DNA of 59,293 nt from contig NZ_JAOQAH010000089.1 in NCBI RefSeq assembly GCF_025963695.1, positions 1 to 59,293 on the forward strand, in the 5' to 3' direction. The stretch is from Segetibacter sp. GTDB taxonomy: Bacteria > Bacteroidota > Bacteroidia > Chitinophagales > Chitinophagaceae. Under the pieces are notes generated by a model. That model worked only from the letters and a program-made list of their open reading frames with translations, did not search any database and was not told where the DNA came from. A program made the translations under genes and the position numbers. Below, one piece after another: positions 44,641 to 54,777 of the stretch (its first letter is position 1; the number at the start of each line of letters is the position of its first letter).

Positions 44641-47250
44641 TTATCCAACTCTTGAATCAGAACCAATTCTTCTCATTTGCTTTACCCTCTGCACAATACT
44701 CATTACAATCCCTACCACCATTACAAGTACCCCAAGCCACAAAACATTAATGAAAGGAAACTCGTATGCTTTAAGCGTTACAAAATCGAGCACAGAGCTG
44801 CTTTCTTTTACGCCTATTTGCAGCAACCCTTTGGTCTGGTCCTTCACTTGCGAAAATTGCAAAATCAGGCTTTGGGCCATTACAGTGTCAGGTATTGAAT
44901 AGATGCTACCATTTTTAACCTGTAGCAAAGGTTGTGCTTCGAACCGGTTTCCTTCTTTAGATATTACTGTGATGTTTAAAGCAATTGCGGTGTCGTTTTG
45001 ACTAAACTGGTATTTGGTATTTGAAGGATTGACTGTAACATTATTTACAATCATAACGCCCTTAGAATAAAAAAGGGTATCTCCAATACGAACGTTTGTA
45101 TTCCTGAAAGTAGAGGTATCAGCGGCCTTAATCTTTTCAGGATCGCCTAAAAAAGTGAGGTATGTGAAAATGTCGCGGTCCCAATAATGCTTCGCCGAAG
45201 GATTAGGAGTTACCCCTTCTGCTCCTTTGTTGTTCTCAATAATATCGGGGTATAAGTTGAACTTTTCATCACCCTTTTTACTTTTAAAATTTATCTCGTA
45301 ATACCGCTTGCGATCTTTTGGATTGAGCGTGTCCTTTACATAAGTTACCATATACTTACCCATGTCCGTGGCTAAGCCTTTAACCAGGGTAAGGTTTTCT
45401 AACGGACTTTCTTTGTCTCCAATTTTTAGGGGAGACATGCCTGTAGTGTTATAACTTAATACGGATTTTTTAGAACTCGAAATCAAAATGCCTAAAAGAA
45501 ACAGCCCGAAGCCGATATGAGCAACCGATGCGCCTGCCATTTTTAGCTTGCCTTTTAAACCCAGTTGTATATAAGAAGCATTTGCTACAACGGCATAAAT
45601 AGCTGCAAATACACCTAAATGAATAGCTATTAAAAACCCGACACCCTTTTTGTCGTACTCTATGCCGCCCCATATTGCAACAGCTATACTAGCTAAAACG
45701 GCAATTAAGGTAGGGCCGGCTATTCTTCTTAAGAAAAACGGTTTAGGGGTATCCTTATATTTAAAATATTGAGTAATTGCCGTTAACGTTCCAATTATAA
45801 TTGCCACAAAAATTTGAACCTGGTTATGGAACCCTTCAGGATCCTCACCAACCGCCCAATTGGTATTAAGCAATTTGTTTAGTACAGGAAGCGAAGTAAT
45901 TACGATAATAACGGAAGCGGACAAGAAGAAAATTAACGCTCCAATAAACATCCAGAATTCCCTGCTGTAGGTATTCTCTTCTTTTACTATTGTTGGCAGA
46001 TTTTTGTCCTGGTTAAGTAGCCAGAAAAGAGCAACTAAAGCAAGGATGGTAGAAACCAACGTGAAAACACCGTAGAAATGCGCCAACACGTTTAGACCAA
46101 TAAAGAGAGCAACTACAATTAATTTATGGTTTTTCGATGTAGCCGCAATAAAAGGAGGTATCCAGAAAAAGAGGTTTAAAAACAAATATAATTGCACGTT
46201 CATTCCAAGATCGGTAAAAGCATGAACGGAAGTATCGCCTAAGACTCCGCTTCGTGTTAAAAACGTAGAATACAGGATAAGCAGAAATGCAAGAATATAA
46301 AATGTATAAGTGCTCTTTAGAGAATAGCCGCTGCTCCTAAAAATCAGGTTTGTGTGTAACCCGGCCACCATAACAAGCCACGGAACTAATGAAGCATTTT
46401 CAACAGGATCCCAGGCCCAATAGCCGCCAAAAGTAAGACTTTCATATGCCCATGCTGCACCCATCATTATTCCCACACCTAAAATACCGGTTGAAAAAGC
46501 CGCCCACGAAATGGCAGGTTTTGTCCAGCCTTTATGGTCTTTCTTCCACAGGCCCGCTATTGCGTATGCAAAGGGAACAATTGTGGAAGCAAATCCTAAA
46601 AACAACACCGGCGGATGAATAACCATCCAATAGTTCTGCAACAAAGCATTCAAGCCGTTACCATCCTTCCAAAGGGTCAGATAATCCTTTCGCAACTCGC
46701 CGGTAGCAACATCTTTAAAAACCGGGGCAGCATCAAAAAAGCCTTCCTGCCTTAACAATACAAACGGGCTGCTTCCTACTTTGGCACCCCAGAAGTAAAG
46801 ACCAACAAGCATTGTTGCCAGGCAAAACTGCGCAAAACTTACAATACTCATTACCGGCGCTTCCCAGTTTTTTGCCCGCCATATCAGTATCCATCCTAAC
46901 AGGCAATGCCAGAAACTCCAAAGCATAAAACTTCCTTCCTGGCCTTCCCAGAAACAACTTAATAAATATTCAACCTGCAACGCTCTGCTGCTATGTTGCC
47001 AGGCATATTTGTATTCGAACAAATGATTTGAAATAATATAATAAAGCGAAGCAAATATGGCTATAACCGATAAGGTCTCTAACAAGAAAGAGATTCTTCC
47101 TATTCGTATCCAACCGTTCTTTTCCTGAGTTTCCAACGTATTGGCTGCCTTATAAAAAGCAACGGTGGCCACCAAGGAAGCCACCAGAAAAAGTATTGCA
47201 AAAAATTGTCCTATTTGTCCAGGTAGTAAATGTTCCCCTATAAATTCCAT
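44641..47250 (-). CDS. ccmF: CcmF/CcsA-type heme lyase for cytochrome c biogenesis
   Basis: About 869 residues from the ATG at 47250 (a GTG two codons earlier is possible). Many membrane helices. The WWD-type heme motif is GGYWAWDPVENASLVPWL, with conserved His residues in nearby loops (IHPPVLFLGF). The C-terminal part has a periplasmic domain and a last helix. It attaches heme to apocytochrome c. It follows ccmE by 22 bp. Confidence 0.88.
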   Translation of the reverse strand: MEFIGEHLLPGQIGQFFAILFLVASLVATVAFYKAANTLETQEKNGWIRIGRISFLLETLSVIAIFASLYYIISNHLFEYKYAWQHSSRALQVEYLLSCFWEGQEGSFMLWSFWHCLLGWILIWRAKNWEAPVMSIVSFAQFCLATMLVGLYFWGAKVGSSPFVLLRQEGFFDAAPVFKDVATGELRKDYLTLWKDGNGLNALLQNYWMVIHPPVLFLGFASTIVPFAYAIAGLWKKDHKGWTKPAISWAAFSTGILGVGIMMGAAWAYESLTFGGYWAWDPVENASLVPWLVMVAGLHTNLIFRSSGYSLKSTYTFYILAFLLILYSTFLTRSGVLGDTSVHAFTDLGMNVQLYLFLNLFFWIPPFIAATSKNHKLIVVALFIGLNVLAHFYGVFTLVSTILALVALFWLLNQDKNLPTIVKEENTYSREFWMFIGALIFFLSASVIIVITSLPVLNKLLNTNWAVGEDPEGFHNQVQIFVAIIIGTLTAITQYFKYKDTPKPFFLRRIAGPTLIAVLASIAVAIWGGIEYDKKGVGFLIAIHLGVFAAIYAVVANASYIQLGLKGKLKMAGASVAHIGFGLFLLGILISSSKKSVLSYNTTGMSPLKIGDKESPLENLTLVKGLATDMGKYMVTYVKDTLNPKDRKRYYEINFKSKKGDEKFNLYPDIIENNKGAEGVTPNPSAKHYWDRDIFTYLTFLGDPEKIKAADTSTFRNTNVRIGDTLFYSKGVMIVNNVTVNPSNTKYQFSQNDTAIALNITVISKEGNRFEAQPLLQVKNGSIYSIPDTVMAQSLILQFSQVKDQTKGLLQIGVKESSSVLDFVTLKAYEFPFINVLWLGVLVMVVGIVMSIVQRVKQMRRIGSDSRVG

Positions 47251-47272
47251 GAGCACTTTTTAAATTCTTCTC

Positions 47273-47692
47273 TTATTTAGTTTCATAATTTACGGCTGTT
47301 CCCAAATCCTTTTTAGCCGCGTTCATATCGTCCTTGTATTTAGATGGACATTTTAAAAGTATATCACGACATTCAAAATGATTTCCTTCTACCCTGCCTT
47401 TCAATACCAGGCGCTCGCTCTTTTCCATGTCGGTTGGCTTTGTATTGCGGTACACCACCTTTATACTGTTACCAATAGAGTCAACTGCAGTAAATGAAAG
47501 ATAATTTGGATCTTTAACCGGGTCGTAGTCAAGCGAGTTCTTTTCAACCTTTGCAATTAAATGCACAAATTTTCCAGGTTTTTCCTTGGCCGAGGTAACT
47601 GTATCATAAGTAGTAACATCACCCATAAAACTTATTAAAACCGCTATGGCCGCAGCTATTAAAACAAGTAGAATTATGTGCGTTTTTTTCAT
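47273..47692 (-). CDS. ccmE: CcmE heme chaperone with Cys in place of the heme-binding His
   Basis: 139 residues from the ATG at 47692 (MKKTHIILLVLIAAAIAVLI, one membrane anchor). The OB-fold body includes KNSLDYDPVKDPNYLSF and RLVLKGRVEGNHFEC. The heme-binding site, usually H-x-x-x-Y, reads C115-P-S-K-Y119. CxxxY-type CcmE proteins are known in some archaea and Desulfovibrio. Passes heme to the CcmF-like protein of the same operon. Confidence 0.88.
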   Translation of the reverse strand: MKKTHIILLVLIAAAIAVLISFMGDVTTYDTVTSAKEKPGKFVHLIAKVEKNSLDYDPVKDPNYLSFTAVDSIGNSIKVVYRNTKPTDMEKSERLVLKGRVEGNHFECRDILLKCPSKYKDDMNAAKKDLGTAVNYETK

Positions 47693-47845
47693 TGTTGCAG
47701 GTTTTCCGCAAATGTAGTTCAAAAAAAGGGATGGCATCAAGAGATGGCTTTAGTTCTATTGTTAAAACGCTGGTGTTTAACTGTATCCTCTAATTAGTTT
47801 CTTAGACGCCTCTTTTTTTGTAGCCAGCACCACCTCTCTATTAAC

Positions 47846-47867
47846 CATTGTTGTGTCACACCCTTGT
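47846..47867 (-). repeat. dispersed repeat, copy 4
   Basis: Reverse complement ACAAGGGTGTGACACAACAATG, a diverged copy, in the divergent gap between ccmE and the next oxidoreductase gene. Confidence 0.5.
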
Positions 47868-47988
47868 GCTATTTAATCTTCATTCGGCTGCTTTCACTGG
47901 TATTTAAAAGCAGTCGAATCAATGCAAGTAATAAAAGGAAAAGGCCCCTTAAAAAATCAATAACTTTAGAGTAATTAACTGCGCCGCT

Positions 47989-49119
47989 ATGAAACTTTGC
48001 AAGATCATTTTCCGCATTTTCACAATATTCTTGTCGCTACATTTAGTTCTGCCTGTAACAAATGCACAAACTGAAGCTGCCTCATCTGCCCCGCTTCGCC
48101 TCGCTATTGCGGGTATCTCTCATGGCCATGTAGGGTGGATATTAGGACGAAAAAAGCCGGATGTTACGCTGGTGGGCATTTATGAACCGAACAAAGAGCT
48201 AGCTGAACGAAACGCAAAAGAACACCACCTTGACCCTACTTTATTCTACACCGACCTCACCAAAATGCTGGAGGCCGTAAAGCCCGAAGCAGTCTCAGCA
48301 TTTGGATCTATAAAAAACCACCTTGCTGCCGTAGAAGCTTGTGCTCCCCGGGGTATACATGTAATGGTTGAAAAACCCCTGACTTTTAATAACCAGGATG
48401 CCAAAAGAATGCAGGAGCTAGCCAACAAAAATCATATCTACCTGCTTACTAATTACGAGACCTCATGGTATCCATCTACTGAGAAAACTTTTCAATTGGT
48501 TACTGATAGTAATTATGTAGGTCCAATCAGGAAAGTAGTATTTCATCATGGGCATGAAGGACCAAAAAAGATTGGTGTACAACCTGAGTTTTTTAATATT
48601 CTTACCGACCCGGCACAAAACGGTGGCGGGGCAATTGTAGATTTTGGATGTTATGGAGCAAATATTATGACCTACCTGATGAAAGACCAGGAGCCCATTT
48701 CTGTAACCGCTATCACCAGCCATTTTCAACCCGCTATTTACCCACGTGTTGATGATGAAGCTACTATTGTTGTTACCTACCCAAATGCCCAGTGTATTAT
48801 ACAAGCATCATGGAACTGGCCTTTTGCAAGAAAAGATATGGAGGTATATGGGGAGACGGGATACATTATTGCGACAAATAATAATAATATGCGTTTGAGA
48901 AACACACAAACAAAAGGGGAACAAACGCTGAGAGTAACAACTAAGGAAGTTCCGGTATACACCGACCCTTTCTCTTACATGGCAGATGTGGTGAGAGGTA
49001 AAATAAAAGTGCAGCAGAACGGGCTTTACTCTTTAGAAAACAATATAAAGGCCGTTAAAATTTTGGATGCAGCAAGAGAGTCAGCAAAGACCGGAAAGAC
49101 AGTTTTATTTAATAAGTGA
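47989..49119 (+). CDS. Gfo/Idh/MocA family oxidoreductase, secreted
   Basis: A 376-residue protein with an N-terminal signal (IFRIFTIFLSLHLVLPVTNA), a Rossmann fold starting LRLAIAGISHGHVGW, the motif V-E-K-P (MVEKPLTF) and a C-terminal domain with GGGAIVDFGCYGANIM. No RR pair, so export looks Sec-type, which is unusual for a cofactor-binding enzyme of this family. Substrate unknown. It faces the next oxidoreductase gene. Confidence 0.85.
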   Translation: MKLCKIIFRIFTIFLSLHLVLPVTNAQTEAASSAPLRLAIAGISHGHVGWILGRKKPDVTLVGIYEPNKELAERNAKEHHLDPTLFYTDLTKMLEAVKPEAVSAFGSIKNHLAAVEACAPRGIHVMVEKPLTFNNQDAKRMQELANKNHIYLLTNYETSWYPSTEKTFQLVTDSNYVGPIRKVVFHHGHEGPKKIGVQPEFFNILTDPAQNGGGAIVDFGCYGANIMTYLMKDQEPISVTAITSHFQPAIYPRVDDEATIVVTYPNAQCIIQASWNWPFARKDMEVYGETGYIIATNNNNMRLRNTQTKGEQTLRVTTKEVPVYTDPFSYMADVVRGKIKVQQNGLYSLENNIKAVKILDAARESAKTGKTVLFNK

Positions 49120-49137
49120 GAAAGTATTATCTGATTG

Positions 49138-50289
49138 CTATACGTCTACCCGTTCTCCTGTTTCCATTGCTTTATAAATTGCGTGTATAATTTTTACATC
49201 CTGCAGTCCCATTTCACCGGGTACGGGTGTTGGCCGTTTGTCTTTAACCGCCATTGCAAAATCATCCATTTGCCTTGCCTGCTGATTTACACCTTTAAAA
49301 TTCATTTCGCCTTTAGATGTTTTGCCTTTCAGACCCCGGTAAGCGTAGGTTGGTGAAAGTTCGAACCATCCTTTTTCAGCCTCAGCACGCAGCAGATTTG
49401 TTCCTTTGGAGTAACTGCACATGCATTCAGCCGTTATCCCTTGCGGAAATTCCATTTCCCAAAAGATGGTTTCTTCAATGTCCTTAAACAAGGCATTGTT
49501 TGTCTTCGGCCCCTCGCGGGCTGTAACAGCAATTGGTTCTAAGCCCGTGGTATACCGGGCACCTTGTATGTTGTAAACACCTAAATCCATTAACGGTCCT
49601 CCACCCGCCAGCTTTTTATCAAGCCGCCAGCCTGAGGTTCCATCCATACCGTTATCAGCCTTTATCTTTTTAATAGGTCCATACACTTTCTTTTGTCCCA
49701 GCCTCATCATTTCAATATGGTATGGATCAAAATGAAGTCTATAACCGATAGACAACATTTTGCCTGCTTCTTTGCAGGCCGCTATCATTCTTTCACAATC
49801 TTCCGGTGTTATCGCCATCGGTTTTTCGCAGATCACATGTTTGCCTGCTTTAGCTGCTCGGATGGTATATTCAGCGTGCATCGAGTTAGGCAAAACAACA
49901 TAAACGATATCGATATCAGCATTGTCTTTAATTGTATCAAAGTTTTGATAGTTGTAAATATTCTTGTCAGGAATATCATATTGCTTCTTCCACTTTTCTG
50001 CTTTTTCCGGGCTTCCGGTAACAATACCGGCGAGGTAACAATGTTCCGTTTCCTTTAAAGATGGTGCCAGTTCTCCTGAACTATAACCTCCCAACCCTAC
50101 CAGTGCAATCCCAAGCTTGTTCTGGCCTTTTTCGTTTCCTGCTTTTTCCTCCCGTTTGTGTTCGCTATTACCGCAACCCCATATTGAAGCGATCCCGTTT
50201 ATTGCAAGGGCAGCCAGGCCGGCGTTACAGGAGAGATTATAAATAAACTTTCTGCGGTTGCAGGGGTTCGTGTTGCAGTTGGGATACAT
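49138..50289 (-). CDS. Gfo/Idh/MocA family oxidoreductase, Tat-exported
   Basis: A 383-residue relative of glucose-fructose oxidoreductase. Twin-arginine motif NRRKFIYNLSCNAGLAALAI, then a Rossmann fold (GIALVGLGGYSSGEL), the motif C-E-K-P (VICEKPMAIT) and GGGPLMDLGVYNIQGARY. It ends 18 bp from the convergent oxidoreductase gene, so the pair may have related roles. Confidence 0.88.
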   Translation of the reverse strand: MYPNCNTNPCNRRKFIYNLSCNAGLAALAINGIASIWGCGNSEHKREEKAGNEKGQNKLGIALVGLGGYSSGELAPSLKETEHCYLAGIVTGSPEKAEKWKKQYDIPDKNIYNYQNFDTIKDNADIDIVYVVLPNSMHAEYTIRAAKAGKHVICEKPMAITPEDCERMIAACKEAGKMLSIGYRLHFDPYHIEMMRLGQKKVYGPIKKIKADNGMDGTSGWRLDKKLAGGGPLMDLGVYNIQGARYTTGLEPIAVTAREGPKTNNALFKDIEETIFWEMEFPQGITAECMCSYSKGTNLLRAEAEKGWFELSPTYAYRGLKGKTSKGEMNFKGVNQQARQMDDFAMAVKDKRPTPVPGEMGLQDVKIIHAIYKAMETGERVDV

Positions 50290-50760
50290 GGTGGAAGAAT
50301 TGAAGAATTAGGAATGAAAAGATCAGAAATAATAGCTGCAAAAAACCGGCATTTGTTATAAGAATTCGCTGGCAGTCCGGTAACTGAAGCCAGCCTTTTT
50401 TGAATGTATTTCATTCAATTCGGCCTTTGTTTCTAAACCCTTTTCGGGAAAAACCAGGACCGTTGTGGGAATGGAAGTTTAGATGTTTTTAAAAGCAACT
50501 TTATAATGCAGACCAAAGATGCCCGAATATTTGCTGATGAAGTGATTGCGACGCAACGATGATGCTATGAAAACAGATGTTAGTATAAACTAAAAGCACA
50601 TCTTCTTAGAGTAGAACTTCGTTGAGATAGGTGGGCGAAAAAATCTGGTACGAAATAAGCTAATAGCAATTCCGTTAATGTTAAGATTTATACCGGCGGT
50701 TCGGTGAAGCCATCCATAAAGATTAATTGGGCTAACTTGCACCGCGTTTTAAAAAGAAAT
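50290..50760. other. intergenic stretch with hairpin and degenerate repeat
   Basis: No gene. It has GCTGGC / GCCAGC followed by six T on the plus strand (50367-50400) and a diverged repeat copy (50541-50566). It should hold the divergent promoters of the flanking genes. Confidence 0.45.
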
Positions 50761-51804
50761 ATGACAGATTTATCTTTGTTTGATCCTAACCAGGCAGGTA
50801 ATCCGAATAACAACATTTTTGGATTGCCTTTTTCGGAAGAAGAATCAAAAGTTGTTTTACTACCTATTCCCTGGGAAGTTACCGTAAGCTTCGGAGCAGG
50901 AACATCACGGGCGGCGGACCAAATCTTTAAAGCAAGTTTACAGGTAGACCTTTACGATCCGGATGTAAAAGACGGCTGGAAGAGTGGATTTTATATGAAG
51001 CCGATTGACCGAAAGGTTTTACTAAAGAGTGATTACTTACGGAAAGAGGCAGAATTGTACATTGATTATATATCGAAAGGCGACGATGTGCAGGCTAATA
51101 AATTTATGTGCAAAAGCCTTAGAGAAATTAATGAAGGCAGTCTTTTTTTAAATAACTGGGTGTACGACCAAACTAAAGCACTACTTGAAGATGGAAAATT
51201 AGTAGGGTTAGTGGGTGGAGATCATAGTACACCACTGGGCTTTTTTAAAGCAATAGCTGAAAAACATGGAGATTTCGGAATTCTGCAAATTGATGCACAT
51301 TGTGACCTTCGTATTTCTTATGAAGACTTCAAGTATAGTCACGCATCTATTATGCATAATGCCTTACAAGAGATTCCACAGTTGAAGAAGCTGGTGCAGG
51401 TGGGTGTGCGGGATTATTCGGAAGACGAGAACCAATACGTGCTCGATAACGGGGAGCGCATCGTTACCTACTTTGACAAAGACATTAAAGAGCGCCAGTT
51501 TGAAGGGGACACCTGGAAGATGATTGCTGCAGAGATAGTTGAGCAACTTCCAGCTAAAGTTTATATTAGTTTCGATATTGATGGGCTTGATCCGAAACTA
51601 TGTCCAAATACAGGTACGCCTGTGGCAGGCGGTTTTGAAGCAGAGCAAATAACTTATTTGTTTAGAAAAGTAATTGAAAGCGGCAGAAAACTGGTAGGCT
51701 TTGATTTGAACGAAGTTGGAGTTGGTGAAGGCGGACTCGACGCAAATATTGCTGCCCGCATTTTATTTAAACTTTGCAACCTAATGGTTAAGAGCAACAG
51801 TTAA
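50761..51804 (+). CDS. arginase/agmatinase/formimidoylglutamase family hydrolase
   Basis: 347 residues from the ATG at 50761 (MTDLSLFDPNQAGNPNNNIF; a GTG at 50704 would add 19 odd residues). Manganese ligands: H155 in GGDHSTPLG, D178-A-H180-C-D182 in QIDAHCDLR, and D-I-D in SFDIDGLDP. The family hydrolyses guanidino or formimidoyl groups to release urea or formamide. Specificity not clear. Overlaps the next gene by one base. Confidence 0.85.
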   Translation: MTDLSLFDPNQAGNPNNNIFGLPFSEEESKVVLLPIPWEVTVSFGAGTSRAADQIFKASLQVDLYDPDVKDGWKSGFYMKPIDRKVLLKSDYLRKEAELYIDYISKGDDVQANKFMCKSLREINEGSLFLNNWVYDQTKALLEDGKLVGLVGGDHSTPLGFFKAIAEKHGDFGILQIDAHCDLRISYEDFKYSHASIMHNALQEIPQLKKLVQVGVRDYSEDENQYVLDNGERIVTYFDKDIKERQFEGDTWKMIAAEIVEQLPAKVYISFDIDGLDPKLCPNTGTPVAGGFEAEQITYLFRKVIESGRKLVGFDLNEVGVGEGGLDANIAARILFKLCNLMVKSNS

Positions 51805-52373
51805 TGGTGTACGATTACCTCATAACGCTAAAGAAGCGGGACTACCGCACGGCTGACCAAATCAGCCAATTGATGTACGTTTTTGCCTTACTTACTTTTG
51901 CATACTTCTACTATCACCATCCAAAAACGGGGGCTGTATACCTGTTTATTGGTGCAGCAGTTTTTTTATCGTGGGCTTACAGCATGATAAAAAAAAGCAA
52001 GAAAGGCGAGGCCTTGTTTAGGCTGGGACTATTTATCTGTGCATTGGGATGGGTGTTAGGACCAGAAAGAAATGCTTGGATGGCGGCACTATATGTAATA
52101 GCCGGGCTGCTTGAAAAACAAGTAAAATTTCCTGTGGAAATTGGGTTTGCTGAAAATGAAGTTTCGTTTAACAGCTTGCCGCGAAAAGTGCTGCAGTGGA
52201 ATGAAATTAAAAACGTAATGATTAAGGACGGCCTTATTACAATAGACCAGAAAAACAATAAACTCTACCAAAAAGAAATTGAAGGTTATGTAACCCCCGA
52301 CGTCGAAAAAGAGTTCAACGACTTTGCCCAACGATGTCTTGTTGCTGCCAATTCCCGCGAACAATTATCTTAA
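51804..52373 (+). CDS. small membrane protein, unknown
   Basis: A 189-residue protein with about four membrane helices in the first 110 residues (SQLMYVFALLTFAYFYYHHP; LFIGAAVFLSWAYSMI; LGLFICALGWVLG; WMAALYVIAGLL). The rest is a PH-like soluble tail (VSFNSLPRKVLQWNEIKNVM). Its start overlaps the arginase-family stop (TAATG), so they are coupled. No family recognised. Confidence 0.65.
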   Translation: MVYDYLITLKKRDYRTADQISQLMYVFALLTFAYFYYHHPKTGAVYLFIGAAVFLSWAYSMIKKSKKGEALFRLGLFICALGWVLGPERNAWMAALYVIAGLLEKQVKFPVEIGFAENEVSFNSLPRKVLQWNEIKNVMIKDGLITIDQKNNKLYQKEIEGYVTPDVEKEFNDFAQRCLVAANSREQLS

Positions 52374-52449
52374 CTGTGCTCTGCACAATTCTTCTATAAA
52401 CCTCCTTCGCGTATCCTCTTAAATCAAATAATACCCAAAAACCCGTGTT

Positions 52450-54480
52450 CTACCAGATGTTCACCCTTAAACTGTCGGGCCTGTACATTTTACTTCCAGG
52501 CTTCACATTGAAGGCTTCATAAAACTCGGGCACATTTACAACCGGGCCATTTACCCTTTCCTTGGCAGGAGAATGCACATCGGTCATAACCTGGTTAGCT
52601 AGTCTTTCTTTTCGTATTTGAAACATCCAGCTATAGGCATAGCCGAGAAAGTATCGCTGCAACGGTGTCAATCCGCCGATTGTTTTCCCGTTTTTAAAAG
52701 TGTCTGTTTTTTTAAAAGCATCTAACCCTAACAGAACGCCTCCCAAATCTGCAATATTTTCTCCTTGTGTAGCATCTCCGTTAATATGTAAAGTATCAAC
52801 AGGATTAAACTGGTTATACTGTAGTATAATTTTTTGCGCCCGTTCTTTAAACTGCGTCGCATCGCTGGGTGCCCACCAGTCGTGCAAGTTTCCTTTGTCA
52901 TCGTATTGCCGGCCCTGGTCATCAAAGCCGTGTGTAATTTCATGGCCGATTGTTGAAGCACCTGCATATCCATAAACGAAAGCATCATCCAGGTCAGCGT
53001 CTTTCACCCCCGGTACAGCAAAAATACCTGCAGGCAAAACAATCTCGTTGTTACTTGGATTGTAATAGGCGTTCCATGTTTGCGGGGTCATATTCCATTC
53101 ATCGCGATCTACAGGCTTACCTAATTTGTTCATCATGTAATTGTGCCACCAAACATTCGCTCTTTCCATATTTAACACAAAAGGTCCCCTGTCAATTGTC
53201 AATGCACTAAAGTCTTTCCACTTATCAGGATAACCTACCTTTTTAGTAATCTTATCCAATTTATTGATGGCCTTTTCTTTGGTACTGTCACTCATCCAGG
53301 CAAGCTTTCTTATCTTTTCTTTATATGCATCGCGTATGTTTTCTACCAGTTCCGTATATCGCTCTTTGGCATCTTCATTAAAATATTCCTTCACAAATAT
53401 TTGCCCTAAAGCCTCACCCATTGCCCTTTCCTCAGCATCTAATACTCTTTTCCATCTTGGCCTGGGAACGGCTGCACCTGATAAACTTTTTCGATAGGTG
53501 AAATAGTTGCTGTAAGTCTTTTTATCTAAATAAGGCGCACTGCTTTGCACTACATGAAAGCGCAGATAATTTTTCCAGTCTTCGATTGAAGTGGATTGAA
53601 CTTCATGATTAAGTGTTGCATAAAACTCAGGCTGCCCTACAATAACAGAATCAATCTTATTGGCATTAATGTTCTTAAAGTAGGTAACCCAGTCAATATT
53701 AGATGACAAGGTGTTAAGCGCCTTTACATCCATCTTATTGTAGTTCTTATATGGGTCACGTAAGTCTGCCAATTTTCTGCTCGACTTTGCAAGCCTCGTT
53801 TCCAAATCATATACACCCTTGGTATTCTTCACCGCAGTAAGGCTGTCATTCCCCAGTTGCATAAAGGTTTGTACGAGGTAAATTTTGTAGGCTTTCCTAA
53901 CTCCTTCAGTTCTCGCATCGGTATTGAAATAATAATCCCTGTTAGGCATTCCCAATCCACCCTGGCTCATTTGATAAGCGTACACCTCGCTGTTTTTATC
54001 ATCCTGGCTAACATAATCGTTGAACAAAACATCAATACCTTTATTGTGAAAACCAGCCGCTACAGCAAGCAAGTCTTTTGTTGACTGTATTCTGCTGATT
54101 TCAGCAAAGTTCGCCTGCAAGGGTTGTAGCCCCTGTTTTTCCAACGACAGAGTATCCATACCACTGTACCAAAAGTCGCCGATCTTTTGCTCTACGCCTG
54201 TTTTAGAACTTTTGATTGTAGCATCTTCGTTAATCTTCCGAAGCCTGTTATAAATCTCCTCCTGTACCAGGTTGCCAATACCCCACGAACTTTCCTCTTC
54301 GGGTATTGGCGTATTTTTTAACCACGCGCCTTCTGCATAAGCAAAAAAGTCATCAGCAGGATTAACGGTGCTATCAATATTCTTAGCTAAGAAGTCAGGT
54401 TGATTTGTTGTACCGGAGTTGTTATTGCAAGCCACACAAGCGGTAGTAAGAGCAGCAAATAGCAGCACACTTATTTTCAT
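52450..54480 (-). CDS. M13 family metallopeptidase (neprilysin/PepO type), lipoprotein
   Basis: A 676-residue lipoprotein: signal MKISVLLFAALTTACVAC with the lipid Cys at residue 18. The N-terminal M13 domain spans about 40-420. The catalytic domain has H-E-I-T-H at 513-517 (GHEITHGFDDQGRQYD) and the third ligand E about 574 (GENIADLGG). The end KPGSKMYRPDSLRVNIW lacks the usual terminal Cys-Arg-Val-Trp, as in other bacterial members. Degrades peptides in the periplasm. Confidence 0.9.
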   Translation of the reverse strand: MKISVLLFAALTTACVACNNNSGTTNQPDFLAKNIDSTVNPADDFFAYAEGAWLKNTPIPEEESSWGIGNLVQEEIYNRLRKINEDATIKSSKTGVEQKIGDFWYSGMDTLSLEKQGLQPLQANFAEISRIQSTKDLLAVAAGFHNKGIDVLFNDYVSQDDKNSEVYAYQMSQGGLGMPNRDYYFNTDARTEGVRKAYKIYLVQTFMQLGNDSLTAVKNTKGVYDLETRLAKSSRKLADLRDPYKNYNKMDVKALNTLSSNIDWVTYFKNINANKIDSVIVGQPEFYATLNHEVQSTSIEDWKNYLRFHVVQSSAPYLDKKTYSNYFTYRKSLSGAAVPRPRWKRVLDAEERAMGEALGQIFVKEYFNEDAKERYTELVENIRDAYKEKIRKLAWMSDSTKEKAINKLDKITKKVGYPDKWKDFSALTIDRGPFVLNMERANVWWHNYMMNKLGKPVDRDEWNMTPQTWNAYYNPSNNEIVLPAGIFAVPGVKDADLDDAFVYGYAGASTIGHEITHGFDDQGRQYDDKGNLHDWWAPSDATQFKERAQKIILQYNQFNPVDTLHINGDATQGENIADLGGVLLGLDAFKKTDTFKNGKTIGGLTPLQRYFLGYAYSWMFQIRKERLANQVMTDVHSPAKERVNGPVVNVPEFYEAFNVKPGSKMYRPDSLRVNIW

Positions 54481-54551
54481 TCAATTATACTTTTATATAT
54501 TATTCCACCTGAAAACATTCCAAATATACACACTTGAGTCTTTGAGAGTCG

Positions 54552-54590
54552 AAGCCGGCTACTAAAGAAAGACTCTTTGGTAGCCGGCTT
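54552..54590. terminator. terminator-like hairpin downstream of the enolase-superfamily gene
   Basis: AAGCCGGCTAC / GTAGCCGGCTT, 11 perfect pairs extended by an inner TAAAG/CTTTG pairing. No T-run, so a terminator role is uncertain. Confidence 0.5.
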
Positions 54591-54722
54591 AAAACACCTT
54601 AAGCAACATCGTTGCGTTGCACACTTTTACAATATTTTCATTATTCAGCTTTTTACCACTGTTTTAATTTCCACTTAAAATTCACTTGAAATACTAATCT
54701 TCCTGCCGAAATAATTACAATA

Positions 54723-54742
54723 GTACAAGGGAGTGACACAAC
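54723..54742 (+). repeat. dispersed repeat, copy 5
   Basis: GTACAAGGGAGTGACACAAC differs from copies 1 and 2 at one base. A weaker copy with the motif inverted lies at 54604-54628. Confidence 0.65.
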
Positions 54743-54777
54743 CGGGGCTGCACAAAAATGAAATGCAGAAACCAAAA

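Noticed and set aside
44535..44750. 71-codon frame overlapping the end of the ccmF-like gene
   Set aside because: Overlaps a real gene on the other strand and includes a dispersed repeat.
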